Assembly (NCBI GenBank): GCA_964396965.1
Contig: CAYNGD010000001.1
Location: forward strand, 1-64,000
Source of the DNA: JABMRW01 sp964396965
GTDB lineage: Bacteria > Chloroflexota > Dehalococcoidia > Dehalococcoidales > BS750m-G39
Length of the DNA stretch: 64,000 bases
Reading direction: 5' to 3'
Part shown: positions 15,139 to 23,840 of the stretch, one piece after another
How the letters are laid out: every line of letters begins with the position of its first letter
Numbering within the stretch: position 1 is the stretch's first letter
Translations under genes and position numbers: made by a program
Notes under the pieces: model-generated
Told to the model about the DNA's origin: nothing
Database searches by the model: none
What the model saw: only the letters and a program-made list of their open reading frames with translations

Positions 15139-16134
15139 TTGGTCTGGCTGGTCTGGTTACAGTTTGCCTTCTGCGTTGCTGTTATCTTTTTCTCGGGGAG
15201 GGCGGTAGCCCGCTACGGCGATGTCATCGCCATCAGGACGGGCCTGGGCAGAGTCTGGATAGGGGTCGTCCTGCTCGCCCTGGTGACCTCGCTGCCCGAG
15301 CTCTTCACCGGGATAAGCTCGGTGACACTGGTCGGTGCCCCCGATATAACCATCGGCAACCTCTTCGGCGCTAACGCCTTTAACCTCTTAAACCTGGCCC
15401 TGCTCGATATCGCCTACCGCTACGGCTCCCTGTTCAGTATGGCCAGCCCGGTGCAGCGGCTGACGGGATGGTTCAGCATGGTGCTGATAGCCATTGCCGG
15501 CGTCTCTATATTCTTGAGCCGCTTTTTCAATATGGGTATCGGCTGGATAGGCTGTTACACCCCGGTCATTATCTTCCTGTACCTCTTCTTTATGTGGCGA
15601 ATCTTCTATACCCAGCAGCGCTCACCCGCCCGTCCGCTGATTGAGCAGCCGGACTACGGGGGAGCCGCCATGAGCCGGGTCTATCTCTACTTCGCCATCT
15701 CCGCCGTCCTTATCATCGGCGCCGGCACCTGGCTGGCGGTAATCGGCAAGGAGATTGCCGCCGTCACCGGCCTGAGGGAGAGCTTCGTCGGCAGCCTGCT
15801 CATTGGCTTCTCCACCACCCTGCCCGAAATCACCGTCTCCTTCATCGCCATAAGGCTGGGGGCGGTGGACATGGCGGTAGCCAATATGATCGGCTCCAAC
15901 CTGTTTAACATGGCTATCATCCCCATTGACGACCTTTTCTATACGCGGGGGCCGGTGCTGGCCTCGGTCTCTGCCAGTAACCTGCTCACCGCCGGCTTCG
16001 TCATCCTGATGACGGTGGTATTTATCGCCGGGCTCCATTTCAGGCCAAGAAGACACCTCAGGATGAGCTGGTGCAACCTGACGCTGATAGCGCTCTTCTT
16101 GATACAGGCCTATTTGAGCTATACCCTGGCCTGA
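15139..16134 (+). CDS. CaCA-family sodium/calcium (cation/proton) exchanger
   Basis: 331 aa, TTG start with AAGGAG at 15125-15130. It has about 10 hydrophobic helices in two inverted halves, each with an alpha repeat: GVVLLALVTSLPELFTG with NLFGANAFN, and GSLLIGFSTTLPEITVS with NMIGSNLFNM. The conserved Glu in SLPE/TLPE and the Asn-rich segment bind Ca2+/Na+ in this family. It would extrude Ca2+ or another cation using Na+ or H+. It is divergent from the NhaD-like gene, and its leader is structured, so it may respond to ion levels. Confidence 0.88.
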   Translation: MVWLVWLQFAFCVAVIFFSGRAVARYGDVIAIRTGLGRVWIGVVLLALVTSLPELFTGISSVTLVGAPDITIGNLFGANAFNLLNLALLDIAYRYGSLFSMASPVQRLTGWFSMVLIAIAGVSIFLSRFFNMGIGWIGCYTPVIIFLYLFFMWRIFYTQQRSPARPLIEQPDYGGAAMSRVYLYFAISAVLIIGAGTWLAVIGKEIAAVTGLRESFVGSLLIGFSTTLPEITVSFIAIRLGAVDMAVANMIGSNLFNMAIIPIDDLFYTRGPVLASVSASNLLTAGFVILMTVVFIAGLHFRPRRHLRMSWCNLTLIALFLIQAYLSYTLA

Positions 16135-16138
16135 CATA

Positions 16139-16147
16139 TGGTATAAT
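16139..16147 (+). promoter_or_regulatory. Extended -10 promoter of the tRNA-Ser pair
   Basis: TGGTATAAT (TGn plus a perfect TATAAT at 16142-16147) lies 14 bp before the first tRNA. No good -35 at standard spacing was seen, which fits an extended -10 promoter. Confidence 0.6.
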
Positions 16148-16161
16148 TACCGAGTAGCCGC

Positions 16162-16254
<93 letters not shown>

Positions 16255-16256
16255 GC

Positions 16257-16346
<90 letters not shown>

Positions 16347-16393
16347 CCCTTTTCCCCCGGTCTTAAAAGGGATAAATAGAAGGGAAATCCGCC

Positions 16394-17581
16394 ATCAAGA
16401 AGCCTAAGTTTTTCACCCCTGTCTCCGGGCTTTTGGCCCTCTTCATCCTGGCCCACTTTGCCCACCACCTCGCCGCCGCTTTCATCCAGCCCCTCACTCC
16501 CTTCATCCGCGACCAGTTCAACCTGGACTACGTCCAGGTGGGCTGGATAATATCCGCTTTCAACCTCTCCTATGGCTTCAGCCAACTGCCCGCCGGCTGG
16601 CTCTCCGACAGGCTCGGGCCCCGGCTGATGATTTTAATGGGCATCTCCGGTATGGCCATCTTTACCGTGCTCATCGGGCTGTCCCCCACCTACCTGATAA
16701 TGATTGTCTTCGTGGTCCTGCTCGGGGCGATGGGAGGCGGCTACCACCCCGCCGCCTCACCGGTAATCTCGGCGTCAGTAGGCAGAGAGAGCCAGGGCCG
16801 GGCGCTGGGGCTGCACCAGATAGGCGGTAGCGCCAGCTTCTTCCTGGCACCGTTTTTTGCCGTGGCCATTGCCCGCATCCTGAGCTGGCGGGGCTCTCTC
16901 ATCAGCATGGCCATACCCGTCTTTATCATCGGTATCGTGCTCTTCCTAATCCTGGGGAGGCTGGGCTATACCCATCAAGCCCATAAAGCTACCGCCCGCC
17001 CCCAGACCGAGCCATGGCCAACCGGCAGCCTGCGCCGGCTGGTAACCTTCATCGCTCTGGGGGTTTTGCTACAGGTACTGGTCATATCGGTAGCATCCTA
17101 TATCCCCCTCTTCGCCGTTGATAGCCTCAAGACCAGCGCCGAAACCGGCGCCCTGCTTCTCTCCTTCCTCCACTTCGCCGGCCTGTGGGCCGGTCCCACC
17201 GGCGGCTACCTCTCCGACCGGGTGGGTACCGTCCCGGTGATGCTGGCGGTGAGCCTTATCGCCGGTCCCGCCCTCTACCTGCTGAGTCTGGGCTCGCTGA
17301 GCTGGAGCATCTGGCTGGTAGCACTCATCTGCGGCATGTGCATGTACATCGGTATGCCGGTCACCGAGGCCTATATCATCACCCACTCCCCGCCACAGCG
17401 CCGCTCCACCGTGCTCGGCGTCTACTACTTTGCCAGCCGGGGAGGCTCCGGCCTTACCATACCGCTGCTGGGCTACCTGGCCGACCGCTACAGCTTCGCC
17501 ACCGGCTTCACCATAATCGGTATGGCCTTGCTGGGGGTAGCCATCGTCGGCACCGTGCTCCTCTGGGGCAGCCGGGATTAG
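16394..17581 (+). CDS. Major facilitator superfamily transporter
   Basis: About 395 aa, 12 hydrophobic helices. The MFS loop signature GWLSDRLGPRLM follows helix 2, and a second copy, GGYLSDRVGTVPV, follows helix 8. The cargo is not evident. Start: the first ATG/GTG/TTG in frame is a TTG at 16433, which has no ribosome-binding site and cuts into helix 1. An in-frame ATC at 16394 has AGAAGGGA at the right distance (16378-16385). It gives the usual charged N-terminus, beginning IKKPKFF, so I place the start there as a rare ATC start or a sequencing error for ATG. A repeat element follows directly. Confidence 0.8.
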   Translation: MKKPKFFTPVSGLLALFILAHFAHHLAAAFIQPLTPFIRDQFNLDYVQVGWIISAFNLSYGFSQLPAGWLSDRLGPRLMILMGISGMAIFTVLIGLSPTYLIMIVFVVLLGAMGGGYHPAASPVISASVGRESQGRALGLHQIGGSASFFLAPFFAVAIARILSWRGSLISMAIPVFIIGIVLFLILGRLGYTHQAHKATARPQTEPWPTGSLRRLVTFIALGVLLQVLVISVASYIPLFAVDSLKTSAETGALLLSFLHFAGLWAGPTGGYLSDRVGTVPVMLAVSLIAGPALYLLSLGSLSWSIWLVALICGMCMYIGMPVTEAYIITHSPPQRRSTVLGVYYFASRGGSGLTIPLLGYLADRYSFATGFTIIGMALLGVAIVGTVLLWGSRD

Positions 17582-17757
17582 AGATATTTCTATAGAACGT
17601 TTTATTTCCCACTCTCCCGCCCTACAGAGGTTAGACCTCTATCAACTCCTTAAAAGGGTGAAAGGAAGATACCACCCCAATGGGGGTGGGGTAAAAAGGG
17701 CTTTAGCCCTTCCTTAAAGGGCGGCGGGTGGGAAAAGATATAAATGGGAGTGGGGTT
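17581..17757. repeat. Dispersed inverted-repeat element, copy R2
   Basis: Left end TAGAACGTTTTATTTCCC, then ACTCTCCCGCCC. Right end GGGCGGCGGGTGGGAAAAGA. Left hairpin AGAGGT-TAG-ACCTCT is fully paired, and the right hairpin AAGGGC-TTTA-GCCCTT is also fully paired although its sequence differs from R1. It fills the gap between the MFS gene and the dprA promoter. Confidence 0.7.
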
Positions 17758-17771
17758 TAACACAATCTTAA

Positions 17772-17800
17772 TTGTCAGTGCTCTGTCTCTATGTTAGAAT
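17772..17800 (+). promoter_or_regulatory. dprA promoter placing the transcript start next to the start codon
   Basis: TTGTCA (17772-17777), 17-bp spacer, TAGAAT (17795-17800). The predicted start site is about 17807, only a few bases from the GTG at 17810, and no Shine-Dalgarno sequence precedes that codon. Confidence 0.65.
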
Positions 17801-17809
17801 TGCCCTGTA

Positions 17810-18931
17810 GTGACTAGAAAAGATATAAAATACTGGGTGGGCTTCAGCCTGATACCCCGCATCGGGCGGGTCAAGCTCTCCAGGCTGGAAGGCCACTTCG
17901 GCGACCTGAAGTCGGCCTGGCAGGCCACTCCGGCCGAGCTCAAGAAGGCCGGGCTGGACCGGGGTTCGGCCAACGCCGTCGGCTACTGGCGGGCCAAGAT
18001 TTCCCTTGACGCCGAGATGGAAAAGCTGGAGAAACACGGGGTGAAGGTGCTCACCTTCCACGACCCGGACTACCCTGCCCGCCTCAAGGAAATATACGAC
18101 TACCCGCCGGTGCTCTACATCCGGGGAAAACTGCTGTCCCAGGACGAGTGGTGTCTGGCGGTGGTGGGGACGCGCCGCTCCACCGTCTACGGGCGGCAGG
18201 CCGCCGAGGAGATAGTCACCGATTTGGCCCGGAACAAGATAACCATCGTCAGCGGGCTGGCCAGGGGCATCGACTCGGTAGCCCACCAGAGCGCCCTGGC
18301 GGCGGGGGGCCGAACCATCGCCGTCTTGGGCTGCGGGCTGGACATCGTCTATCCGGCGGAGAACGCGGCACTGGCCCGCGACATCACCAGGCAGGGGGCA
18401 CTAATAAGCGAGTTTCCGCTGGGCACCCGGCCCAGGGCGGACAACTTCCCCCGACGCAATAGAATCTTAAGCGGGCTGAGCCTAGGGGTGCTGGTGGTCG
18501 AGGCCGACGATACCAGCGGGGCGATGATTACCGCCCACCTGGCCCTGGAGCAGAACCGAGAGGTCTTCGCCGTGCCGGGCAGCATCCTGTCGCCGGCCAG
18601 CCGGGGGACCAACCACCTCATCCAGGAAGGGGCCAAGCTGGTACGGGGCTACACCGATATCTTAGAGGAACTGAACCTGACCGCCGTCGCCCAGCAGATG
18701 GAGCTTACCGAGCTGCTACCCACCACCGATACCGAGTCTATTCTCTTAAAACAGCTCAGCGCCGAGCCAACCCACATCGACGAGGTCTGCCGCTCGAGCG
18801 GGCTACCGGTAGCCACCGTCAGCAGCACCCTGGCCATGATGGAGCTTAAAGGGCTGGTCAAACAGACCGGAAATATGAACTATACCCTCTCCCGTGAAAC
18901 CAGGGAGGCCTACCGGGTGAGGGTGGACTAA
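17810..18931 (+). CDS. dprA: DNA-processing protein DprA
   Basis: 373 aa. DprA protects incoming single-stranded DNA and loads RecA during natural transformation. An N-terminal HhH/SAM-like region (LIPRIGRVKLSRLEGHF) is followed by the Rossmann-like core: VVGTRRSTVYGRQAAEE, VSGLARGIDSVAHQSAL, VLGCGLDIVYPAENAAL, EFPLGTRP, FPRRNRILSGLS and PGSILSPASRGTNHLIQEGA. A C-terminal winged-helix DprA-WH domain follows. The GTG start has no ribosome-binding site and lies about 10 bp after a strong -10 box, so the mRNA is probably leaderless. It runs 4 bp before topA, a common pairing. With the type IV pilus genes later in the window it hints at competence. Confidence 0.95.
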   Translation: MTRKDIKYWVGFSLIPRIGRVKLSRLEGHFGDLKSAWQATPAELKKAGLDRGSANAVGYWRAKISLDAEMEKLEKHGVKVLTFHDPDYPARLKEIYDYPPVLYIRGKLLSQDEWCLAVVGTRRSTVYGRQAAEEIVTDLARNKITIVSGLARGIDSVAHQSALAAGGRTIAVLGCGLDIVYPAENAALARDITRQGALISEFPLGTRPRADNFPRRNRILSGLSLGVLVVEADDTSGAMITAHLALEQNREVFAVPGSILSPASRGTNHLIQEGAKLVRGYTDILEELNLTAVAQQMELTELLPTTDTESILLKQLSAEPTHIDEVCRSSGLPVATVSSTLAMMELKGLVKQTGNMNYTLSRETREAYRVRVD

Positions 18932-18935
18932 TATT

Positions 18936-21065
18936 ATGTCAAGTATTACAAGCCTGGTTATTGTCGAGTCGCCGGCCAAGGCCCGGACGCTGGAAAAGCT
19001 GCTGGGAAAAGGCTACAGTCTTAAAGCCTCGATGGGGCACATCAGGGACCTACCCAAAAGCCAACTCGGGGTGGACATCGAGGGGGACTTCGCCCCCAAA
19101 TATGTCGTACCCCGGGCCAAGACCAAAATCGTCAGCGAGCTTAAAAGAGCGGCCAAAGAGGTCTCCACCATCTACCTGGCCACCGACCCCGACCGGGAGG
19201 GAGAGGCCATCTCCTGGCACCTGGAGCAGGTGACCAGAACCAACCGCAAGAGCTACCGCCGCGTCGTCTTCCACGAGATAACCAAAGAGGCCATCGAGCA
19301 TGCCTTCGCCCACCCCCAGACGATAAACATGCAGCTGGTCAACGCCCAGCAGGCCCGGCGCGTCCTGGACAGGCTGGTCGGCTATAAGCTCAGCCCCCTG
19401 CTCTGGCGCAAGGTGAGGCGGGGGCTTTCGGCGGGGCGGGTGCAGTCGGTGGCGCTCAGGATTATCGTTGACCGGGAAAGAGAAATCGAGAGGTTCAAAC
19501 CGGTGGAGTACTGGGTAATCGAGGCCGAGCTGGCCAAGCCCGCCGGGGCGACCACATTCAGAGCCAACCTGATTGGCCTGGCCGACGGCACCAAGCTGAT
19601 AATACATAATAAAAAGGAAGCTGCCGAGACTGAAGAAGAGCTTAAAAAAGCCGACTATAAAGTAAGCAAGGTGACCGCCAAGAAGGCCACCCGCCAGCCA
19701 TCACCTCCCTTCATCACCAGCACCCTCCAGCAGGAGGCCTGGCGCCAGCTCCACTTCCCGGCTAAGTTGACCATGAGCGTCGCCCAGGAGCTCTACGAAG
19801 GCCTGCCTATAGGTAAAGAGGGAAGCGTCGGCCTCATCACCTATATGAGAACCGATTCCATCCGTGTTGCCCGCTCCGCCGTCGCCGAAGCCAGGGAGTA
19901 CATCGCCGAAAAATACGGCCCGAAATACCTGCCCGCCCACGCCCGCTCCTTCACCACCCGGGTCAAAGGGGCGCAGGAAGCCCATGAGGCCATCCGTCCC
20001 ACCCGGATAAAACGCGAGCCGCAAGCGGTAAAGCCCTACCTAAGCAACGCCCAGTTTAAACTCTACCAGCTCATCTGGAAACGGATGGTGGCCAGCCAGA
20101 TGGCCGCCGCCACCTTCGACAATACCACCGTCGATATCGAGGCCAGACCCCCCAGAGCCAGGACGGTCTATCTGCTGAGGACATCAAGCTCGGTCAACAC
20201 CTTCGACGGCTTCATGACCCTCTACATCGAGGGCAGGGACGAAGCCGAGGAAGAGACCGGGAGAAAACTGCCTCCGCTTAAAAAAGACGATAAGCTAAGG
20301 CTCATTGATATCTTCAGCGAGCAACGCTTCACCCAGCCGCCACCCCGCTTCACCGAGGCCACCCTCATCAAGACGCTGGAGCAGTGGGGCATCGGCCGCC
20401 CCAGCACCTACGCCCCTATCCTGTCCACCATCCAGGAGAGGGACTACGTCGAGAAGAGCGGCGGGCGTTTTAAGCCCACCAAGCTGGGCTTCGTCGTCAA
20501 CGACCTGCTCACCCGGCACTTCCCCGAAATCGTCAACATCGAGTTCACCGCCCAGATGGAGGATGAGCTCGACCAGGTGGCCAGCGAAAACAAGGACTGG
20601 GTAGCCGTCGTCCGGGGCTTCTACACACCTTTCGAGAAGAGCCTCAACAGTGCCGCCGAGCTTATGGAGAGAGTCAAGGTTGAGGAGGCCACCGACGAGG
20701 TCTGCCCCAAGTGCGGTAAGCCGATGGTGGTCAAGTTCGGGCGCTTCGGCAAATTCCTGGCCTGCAGCGGCTACCCCGAGTGCAAGACCACCAGGCCCTT
20801 CCTGGTCAAGGTGGGGGTAAAGTGCCCCCAGTGCGGCGGTGAGCTGGTGGTCAAGAAGAGCAAGAAGAAGCGCACCTTCTACGGGTGCAGTAACTACCCC
20901 GAATGCAACTTTATCCTGAATACCAGGCCCCTCCCCCAACCCTGCCCCCAGTGCGGCGGCCTGCTCACCGCCGCCGGGCGTGGTATGGCCAAGTGCACCA
21001 AGTGCGAGTATAGAGGGAAGATAAAAAGGACAGGCAAAGACGGTGAAAAGGAAGAGGAGGTCTAG
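18936..21065 (+). CDS. topA: DNA topoisomerase I
   Basis: 709 aa. Type IA topoisomerase relaxing negative supercoils. The TOPRIM domain is at the N-terminus (LVIVESPAKARTLEKLLG, then DPDREGEAISWHL). The active-site Tyr is in GLITYMRTDS, and PHPHLL-like contacts are replaced by GIGRPSTYAPILSTI and related core blocks. The C-terminal end holds three zinc-ribbon modules: CPKCGKP with CSGYPEC, CPQCGGE with CSNYPEC, and CPQCGG with CTKC. The length is normal for bacterial TopA. It follows dprA by 4 bp, and a repeat element begins at its stop codon. Confidence 0.96.
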   Translation: MSSITSLVIVESPAKARTLEKLLGKGYSLKASMGHIRDLPKSQLGVDIEGDFAPKYVVPRAKTKIVSELKRAAKEVSTIYLATDPDREGEAISWHLEQVTRTNRKSYRRVVFHEITKEAIEHAFAHPQTINMQLVNAQQARRVLDRLVGYKLSPLLWRKVRRGLSAGRVQSVALRIIVDREREIERFKPVEYWVIEAELAKPAGATTFRANLIGLADGTKLIIHNKKEAAETEEELKKADYKVSKVTAKKATRQPSPPFITSTLQQEAWRQLHFPAKLTMSVAQELYEGLPIGKEGSVGLITYMRTDSIRVARSAVAEAREYIAEKYGPKYLPAHARSFTTRVKGAQEAHEAIRPTRIKREPQAVKPYLSNAQFKLYQLIWKRMVASQMAAATFDNTTVDIEARPPRARTVYLLRTSSSVNTFDGFMTLYIEGRDEAEEETGRKLPPLKKDDKLRLIDIFSEQRFTQPPPRFTEATLIKTLEQWGIGRPSTYAPILSTIQERDYVEKSGGRFKPTKLGFVVNDLLTRHFPEIVNIEFTAQMEDELDQVASENKDWVAVVRGFYTPFEKSLNSAAELMERVKVEEATDEVCPKCGKPMVVKFGRFGKFLACSGYPECKTTRPFLVKVGVKCPQCGGELVVKKSKKKRTFYGCSNYPECNFILNTRPLPQPCPQCGGLLTAAGRGMAKCTKCEYRGKIKRTGKDGEKEEEV

Positions 21066-21274
21066 CCCGATTTTTGGAGTACGTTTTGCTTCCCACCCTC
21101 CCACCCTCAAAGGCAGTGCCTTTAAAAATCCCTTGAAATAAGGGGTAAGAAAAAACAATCTCCCCCTCCGGGGGAAGAGAGGAAATAATTACTCCCCTTC
21201 GGGGGTGGGGCAGCAAGCTTTAGAAGCGCAGCTTATGAGGGCGGGCTGGGTGGGAAGATAGACCTAAATTAAAA
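21066..21274. repeat. Dispersed inverted-repeat element, copy R3
   Basis: Left end CCCGATTTTTGGAGTACG, then TTTTGCTTCCCACCC. Right end GGGTGGGAAGATAGACC, A-rich, up to the next start codon. Left hairpin AAAGGC-AGT-GCCTTT is fully paired, and central hairpins CCCCCTCCGGGGG and CCCCTTCGGGG are present. The right internal segment is of the variant type (GCAAGCTTTAGAAGCGCAGC), shared with the 58.1-kb copy. It occupies the whole topA-xer intergenic space. Confidence 0.75.
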
Positions 21275-21277
21275 GCC

Positions 21278-22204
21278 ATGCAAGAAATCTACGACAGATA
21301 TATCCAGTACCTAGAGGCGGAGAAGAACGCCTCGCCCTACACCGTCCGCAACTACCGGGACGACCTGCTGGACTTCCTCTACTTCTTAAAGAAGAAAAAG
21401 GTTGACCCCCTAAACGAAACCAAGGTAGATCGGCACGTCCTGCGCGACTACCTCTCCGAACTGATGGAGCGGGGCACAGCTAAATCCAGCATCGCCCGCA
21501 AGCTGTCCGCCATCCGCTCCTTCTACCGCTACCTGGTGCGAGAGAAAATAATACCCAAGAACCCGATAGAGCTGCTCTCCTCGCCAAAGCTGGACAAGCG
21601 CCTGCCCTCCTTTCTGACCATAGAAGAGGTGGAAAGGCTGCTCAGCGCCCCCGACCCCTCCACCCCACTGGGACAGCGGGACCGGGCGCTCCTGGAGCTG
21701 CTCTACGCCTCCGGCCTGCGGGTGAGCGAGCTGGTGGGGCTGACGCCGGAGCAGGTTGACCTTGAGAGCAACGAGATACGGGTCCTGGGGAAGGGCTCTA
21801 AAGAGAGGGTGGTACTGATGGGTGAGCCCGCCGCTACGGCGCTTAAAAGCTACCTTGAGTATGGCCGGCCTGAACTCCTCGGCAAAAAGAGGAGCCAGGC
21901 CCTCTTCCTCAACCGCTACGGGCAGAGACTGCCGGCAAGGAGCGTGCAGAGGCTGCTGGAGAATTACGCCAAGAAGGCCGGCATCGGCAAGAGGGTTCAC
22001 CCCCACCTGCTGAGGCATACCTTCGCCACCCATATGCTCGACGGCGGCGCCGACCTGAGAGTTGTCCAGGAGCTGCTGGGTCATGCCCGGCTTACCTCCA
22101 CTCAAATATACACCCACGTCACCAAGCGGCAGGCCAGAAAGGTCTATCTGGCCGCCCACCCACTGGCCAGAGAGAAAAGGGATGAGCCTTCAAATAAAGA
22201 CTAG
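21278..22204 (+). CDS. xerD: XerC/XerD-type tyrosine recombinase
   Basis: 308 aa. An N-terminal core-binding domain (residues about 1-100) is followed by the catalytic domain with all active-site residues: R148 (GLRVSEL), K172 (LGKGSKER), H243 and R246 (HLLRH), H269 (LLGHA) and nucleophile Y278 (IYTHV). The length matches housekeeping Xer proteins that resolve chromosome dimers at dif. Placement in a housekeeping run (topA, pepP/Q, efp) supports that role over a phage integrase. No dif-like site was identified. XerC and XerD cannot be told apart here. The downstream peptidase gene overlaps its 3' end by 23 bp. Confidence 0.9.
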   Translation: MQEIYDRYIQYLEAEKNASPYTVRNYRDDLLDFLYFLKKKKVDPLNETKVDRHVLRDYLSELMERGTAKSSIARKLSAIRSFYRYLVREKIIPKNPIELLSSPKLDKRLPSFLTIEEVERLLSAPDPSTPLGQRDRALLELLYASGLRVSELVGLTPEQVDLESNEIRVLGKGSKERVVLMGEPAATALKSYLEYGRPELLGKKRSQALFLNRYGQRLPARSVQRLLENYAKKAGIGKRVHPHLLRHTFATHMLDGGADLRVVQELLGHARLTSTQIYTHVTKRQARKVYLAAHPLAREKRDEPSNKD

Positions 22205-23258
22205 AATAGAGAAGCTGATTGGGGGGGTGGGGGGAAAGAATATAGATGGCATTTTAATCTCCCAGCCGGAGAACCGCCGCTACCTTTCCGGCTTTGACGG
22301 CTCGGATGGCTTTCTGATTATCACTAAGAATAAGCGTATTTTGGCCACCGATGCCCGCTATACCGTCCAGGCTAAAAACCAGGCGCCCGACTACGAGATA
22401 TTCACCGTAAGCAGCGATATCGGGGGCTGGCTACCGGAACTGGCCGCCGGGCTAAAAATAAGAAGACTGGGCTTCGAGGGGGGCCACCTGACCTTTGGCC
22501 TCTACCAGCGGTTATGTGATATACTGGAAAAAGGCAAATCCGGTCTAAAGCTTATCCCCGTAGAGGATATGGCGGAGCCGCTGCGGGCGGTCAAGGAGCC
22601 TGAAGAAATCGGGCTTATTGCCCAGGCCGCCGGGACTGCCGATGCCGCCATGGAACATATCCGGGAGAGTATTCGTCCCGGCATGACGGAAATAGAGGCC
22701 GCCTGGGAGATAGAGAGGTTTATGCGGGAGAAGGGCAGCCAGCCGCTGCCTTTCGAGGTTATTGTCGCCGCCGGGCCGAACTCCGCCCTGCCCCACGCCC
22801 AACCCTCGGCGAGGGCAATTAAAAGCGGCGAGCCGGTAGTGATTGACATCGGGGCCAGGGTGGGGGGCTATGCCAGCGACCTGAGCCGGACCCTCTGCCT
22901 GGGCGCTCCCGACGATACCTTTAAAAAGGTCTATAACACCGTCCTCGGCGCTCAATTAGGGGCGATAGCCATGATTAAGCCGGGGATGACTGGCGCTGAG
23001 GCCGACCAGCTGGCCAGGACAATTATTGTAGAGGTGGGCTACGGTGAGGCCTTCGGCCACGGGCTGGGACACGGGGTGGGGCTGGCCACCCACGAAGCAC
23101 CACGGCTGGGTCCCGGCTCGGCGGAGGAGCTTACCGAGGGCATGGTCTTTACCGTCGAGCCAGGTATCTATCTTGAGGGGTGGGGCGGAGTGAGGATTGA
23201 GGATTTGGTGGTGATGGAGGCGGGAAAGGTCAGGGAAATCTCAAAAGCCCAGAAATAG
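22182..23258 (+). CDS. pepQ: Xaa-Pro aminopeptidase/dipeptidase (M24B)
   Basis: 358 aa from the ATG at 22182, with GAGAGAAAAGGG upstream; the frame is open further upstream but only inside xerD. It cleaves X-Pro peptides with a dinuclear metal site. The creatinase-type N-domain is followed by the pita-bread fold with ligands in VVIDIGARVGGYASDLSRT (two Asp), GHGLGHGVGLATHE (His) and FTVEPGIYLEG and GVRIEDLVV (two Glu). The M24B pair pepP/pepQ is not resolved by motif alone, and the small size favours PepQ-like peptidases. It lies 16 bp before efp, a common arrangement. Confidence 0.9.
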   Translation: MSLQIKTRIEKLIGGVGGKNIDGILISQPENRRYLSGFDGSDGFLIITKNKRILATDARYTVQAKNQAPDYEIFTVSSDIGGWLPELAAGLKIRRLGFEGGHLTFGLYQRLCDILEKGKSGLKLIPVEDMAEPLRAVKEPEEIGLIAQAAGTADAAMEHIRESIRPGMTEIEAAWEIERFMREKGSQPLPFEVIVAAGPNSALPHAQPSARAIKSGEPVVIDIGARVGGYASDLSRTLCLGAPDDTFKKVYNTVLGAQLGAIAMIKPGMTGAEADQLARTIIVEVGYGEAFGHGLGHGVGLATHEAPRLGPGSAEELTEGMVFTVEPGIYLEGWGGVRIEDLVVMEAGKVREISKAQK

Positions 23259-23274
23259 GGCTACGGAGACCAGA

Positions 23275-23835
23275 ATGATTGACAGCGGTGAAATGAAAAA
23301 AGGGATTACTATTGAGCTGGACGACAAGCTCTACCAGGTGCTGGACTACCAGCATATCAAGATGGGGCGGGGCAGCGCCCAGGTAAGGCTCAAACTAAGA
23401 GATGTACGCAGCGGCCATACCATCGAGCGCTCCTTCCAGGCCAGCGAGAAGTTCGCCCGGGCGCGGCTGGATACGCGCACCATGCAGTACCTCTACAACG
23501 ACGGCGACAGCTACTACTTCATGGACGAGGAAAGCTTCGAGCAGACGCCCATTGACTCGAGCCAGCTAGGCGACGCTCTGAACTATCTGAAAGAGGGGAT
23601 GTCGCTGACGGTATCTAGCTATAAGGGAAAGCTGGTGGGGGTGGAAATGCCCATTACCGTGGAGCTGGAGGTGACCGAGACCGGGCCAGGATTTAAGGGC
23701 GATACCGCCACCGCCGGCAACAAGCCGGCCAAACTGGAGACCGGCATCACCATCCAGGTACCCATGTTCATCAATACCGGCGATATTATTAAGGTCGACA
23801 CCCGCACCGGCGCCTACCTAGAGAGGGTTAGTTAG
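23275..23835 (+). CDS. efp: Translation elongation factor P
   Basis: 186 aa. EF-P rescues ribosomes stalled at polyproline. The KOW-like N-domain, OB domain and C-terminal signature NTGDIIKVDTRTGAYLERV are intact. The residue at the tip of the domain I loop, Lys34 in E. coli, is Arg32 here (MGRGSAQ). Arginine at this spot is rhamnosylated by EarP in some Proteobacteria; no earP-like gene is in this window, so any modification is unknown. Confidence 0.96.
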   Translation: MIDSGEMKKGITIELDDKLYQVLDYQHIKMGRGSAQVRLKLRDVRSGHTIERSFQASEKFARARLDTRTMQYLYNDGDSYYFMDEESFEQTPIDSSQLGDALNYLKEGMSLTVSSYKGKLVGVEMPITVELEVTETGPGFKGDTATAGNKPAKLETGITIQVPMFINTGDIIKVDTRTGAYLERVS

Positions 23836-23840
23836 CCAAA

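Noticed and set aside
21278..22204. Phage or integrative element marked by the tyrosine recombinase and the excisionase-like gene at 53669
   Set aside because: They are 31 kb apart, both sit among housekeeping genes, no attachment repeats were seen beside either, and the recombinase has XerC/D length and context.
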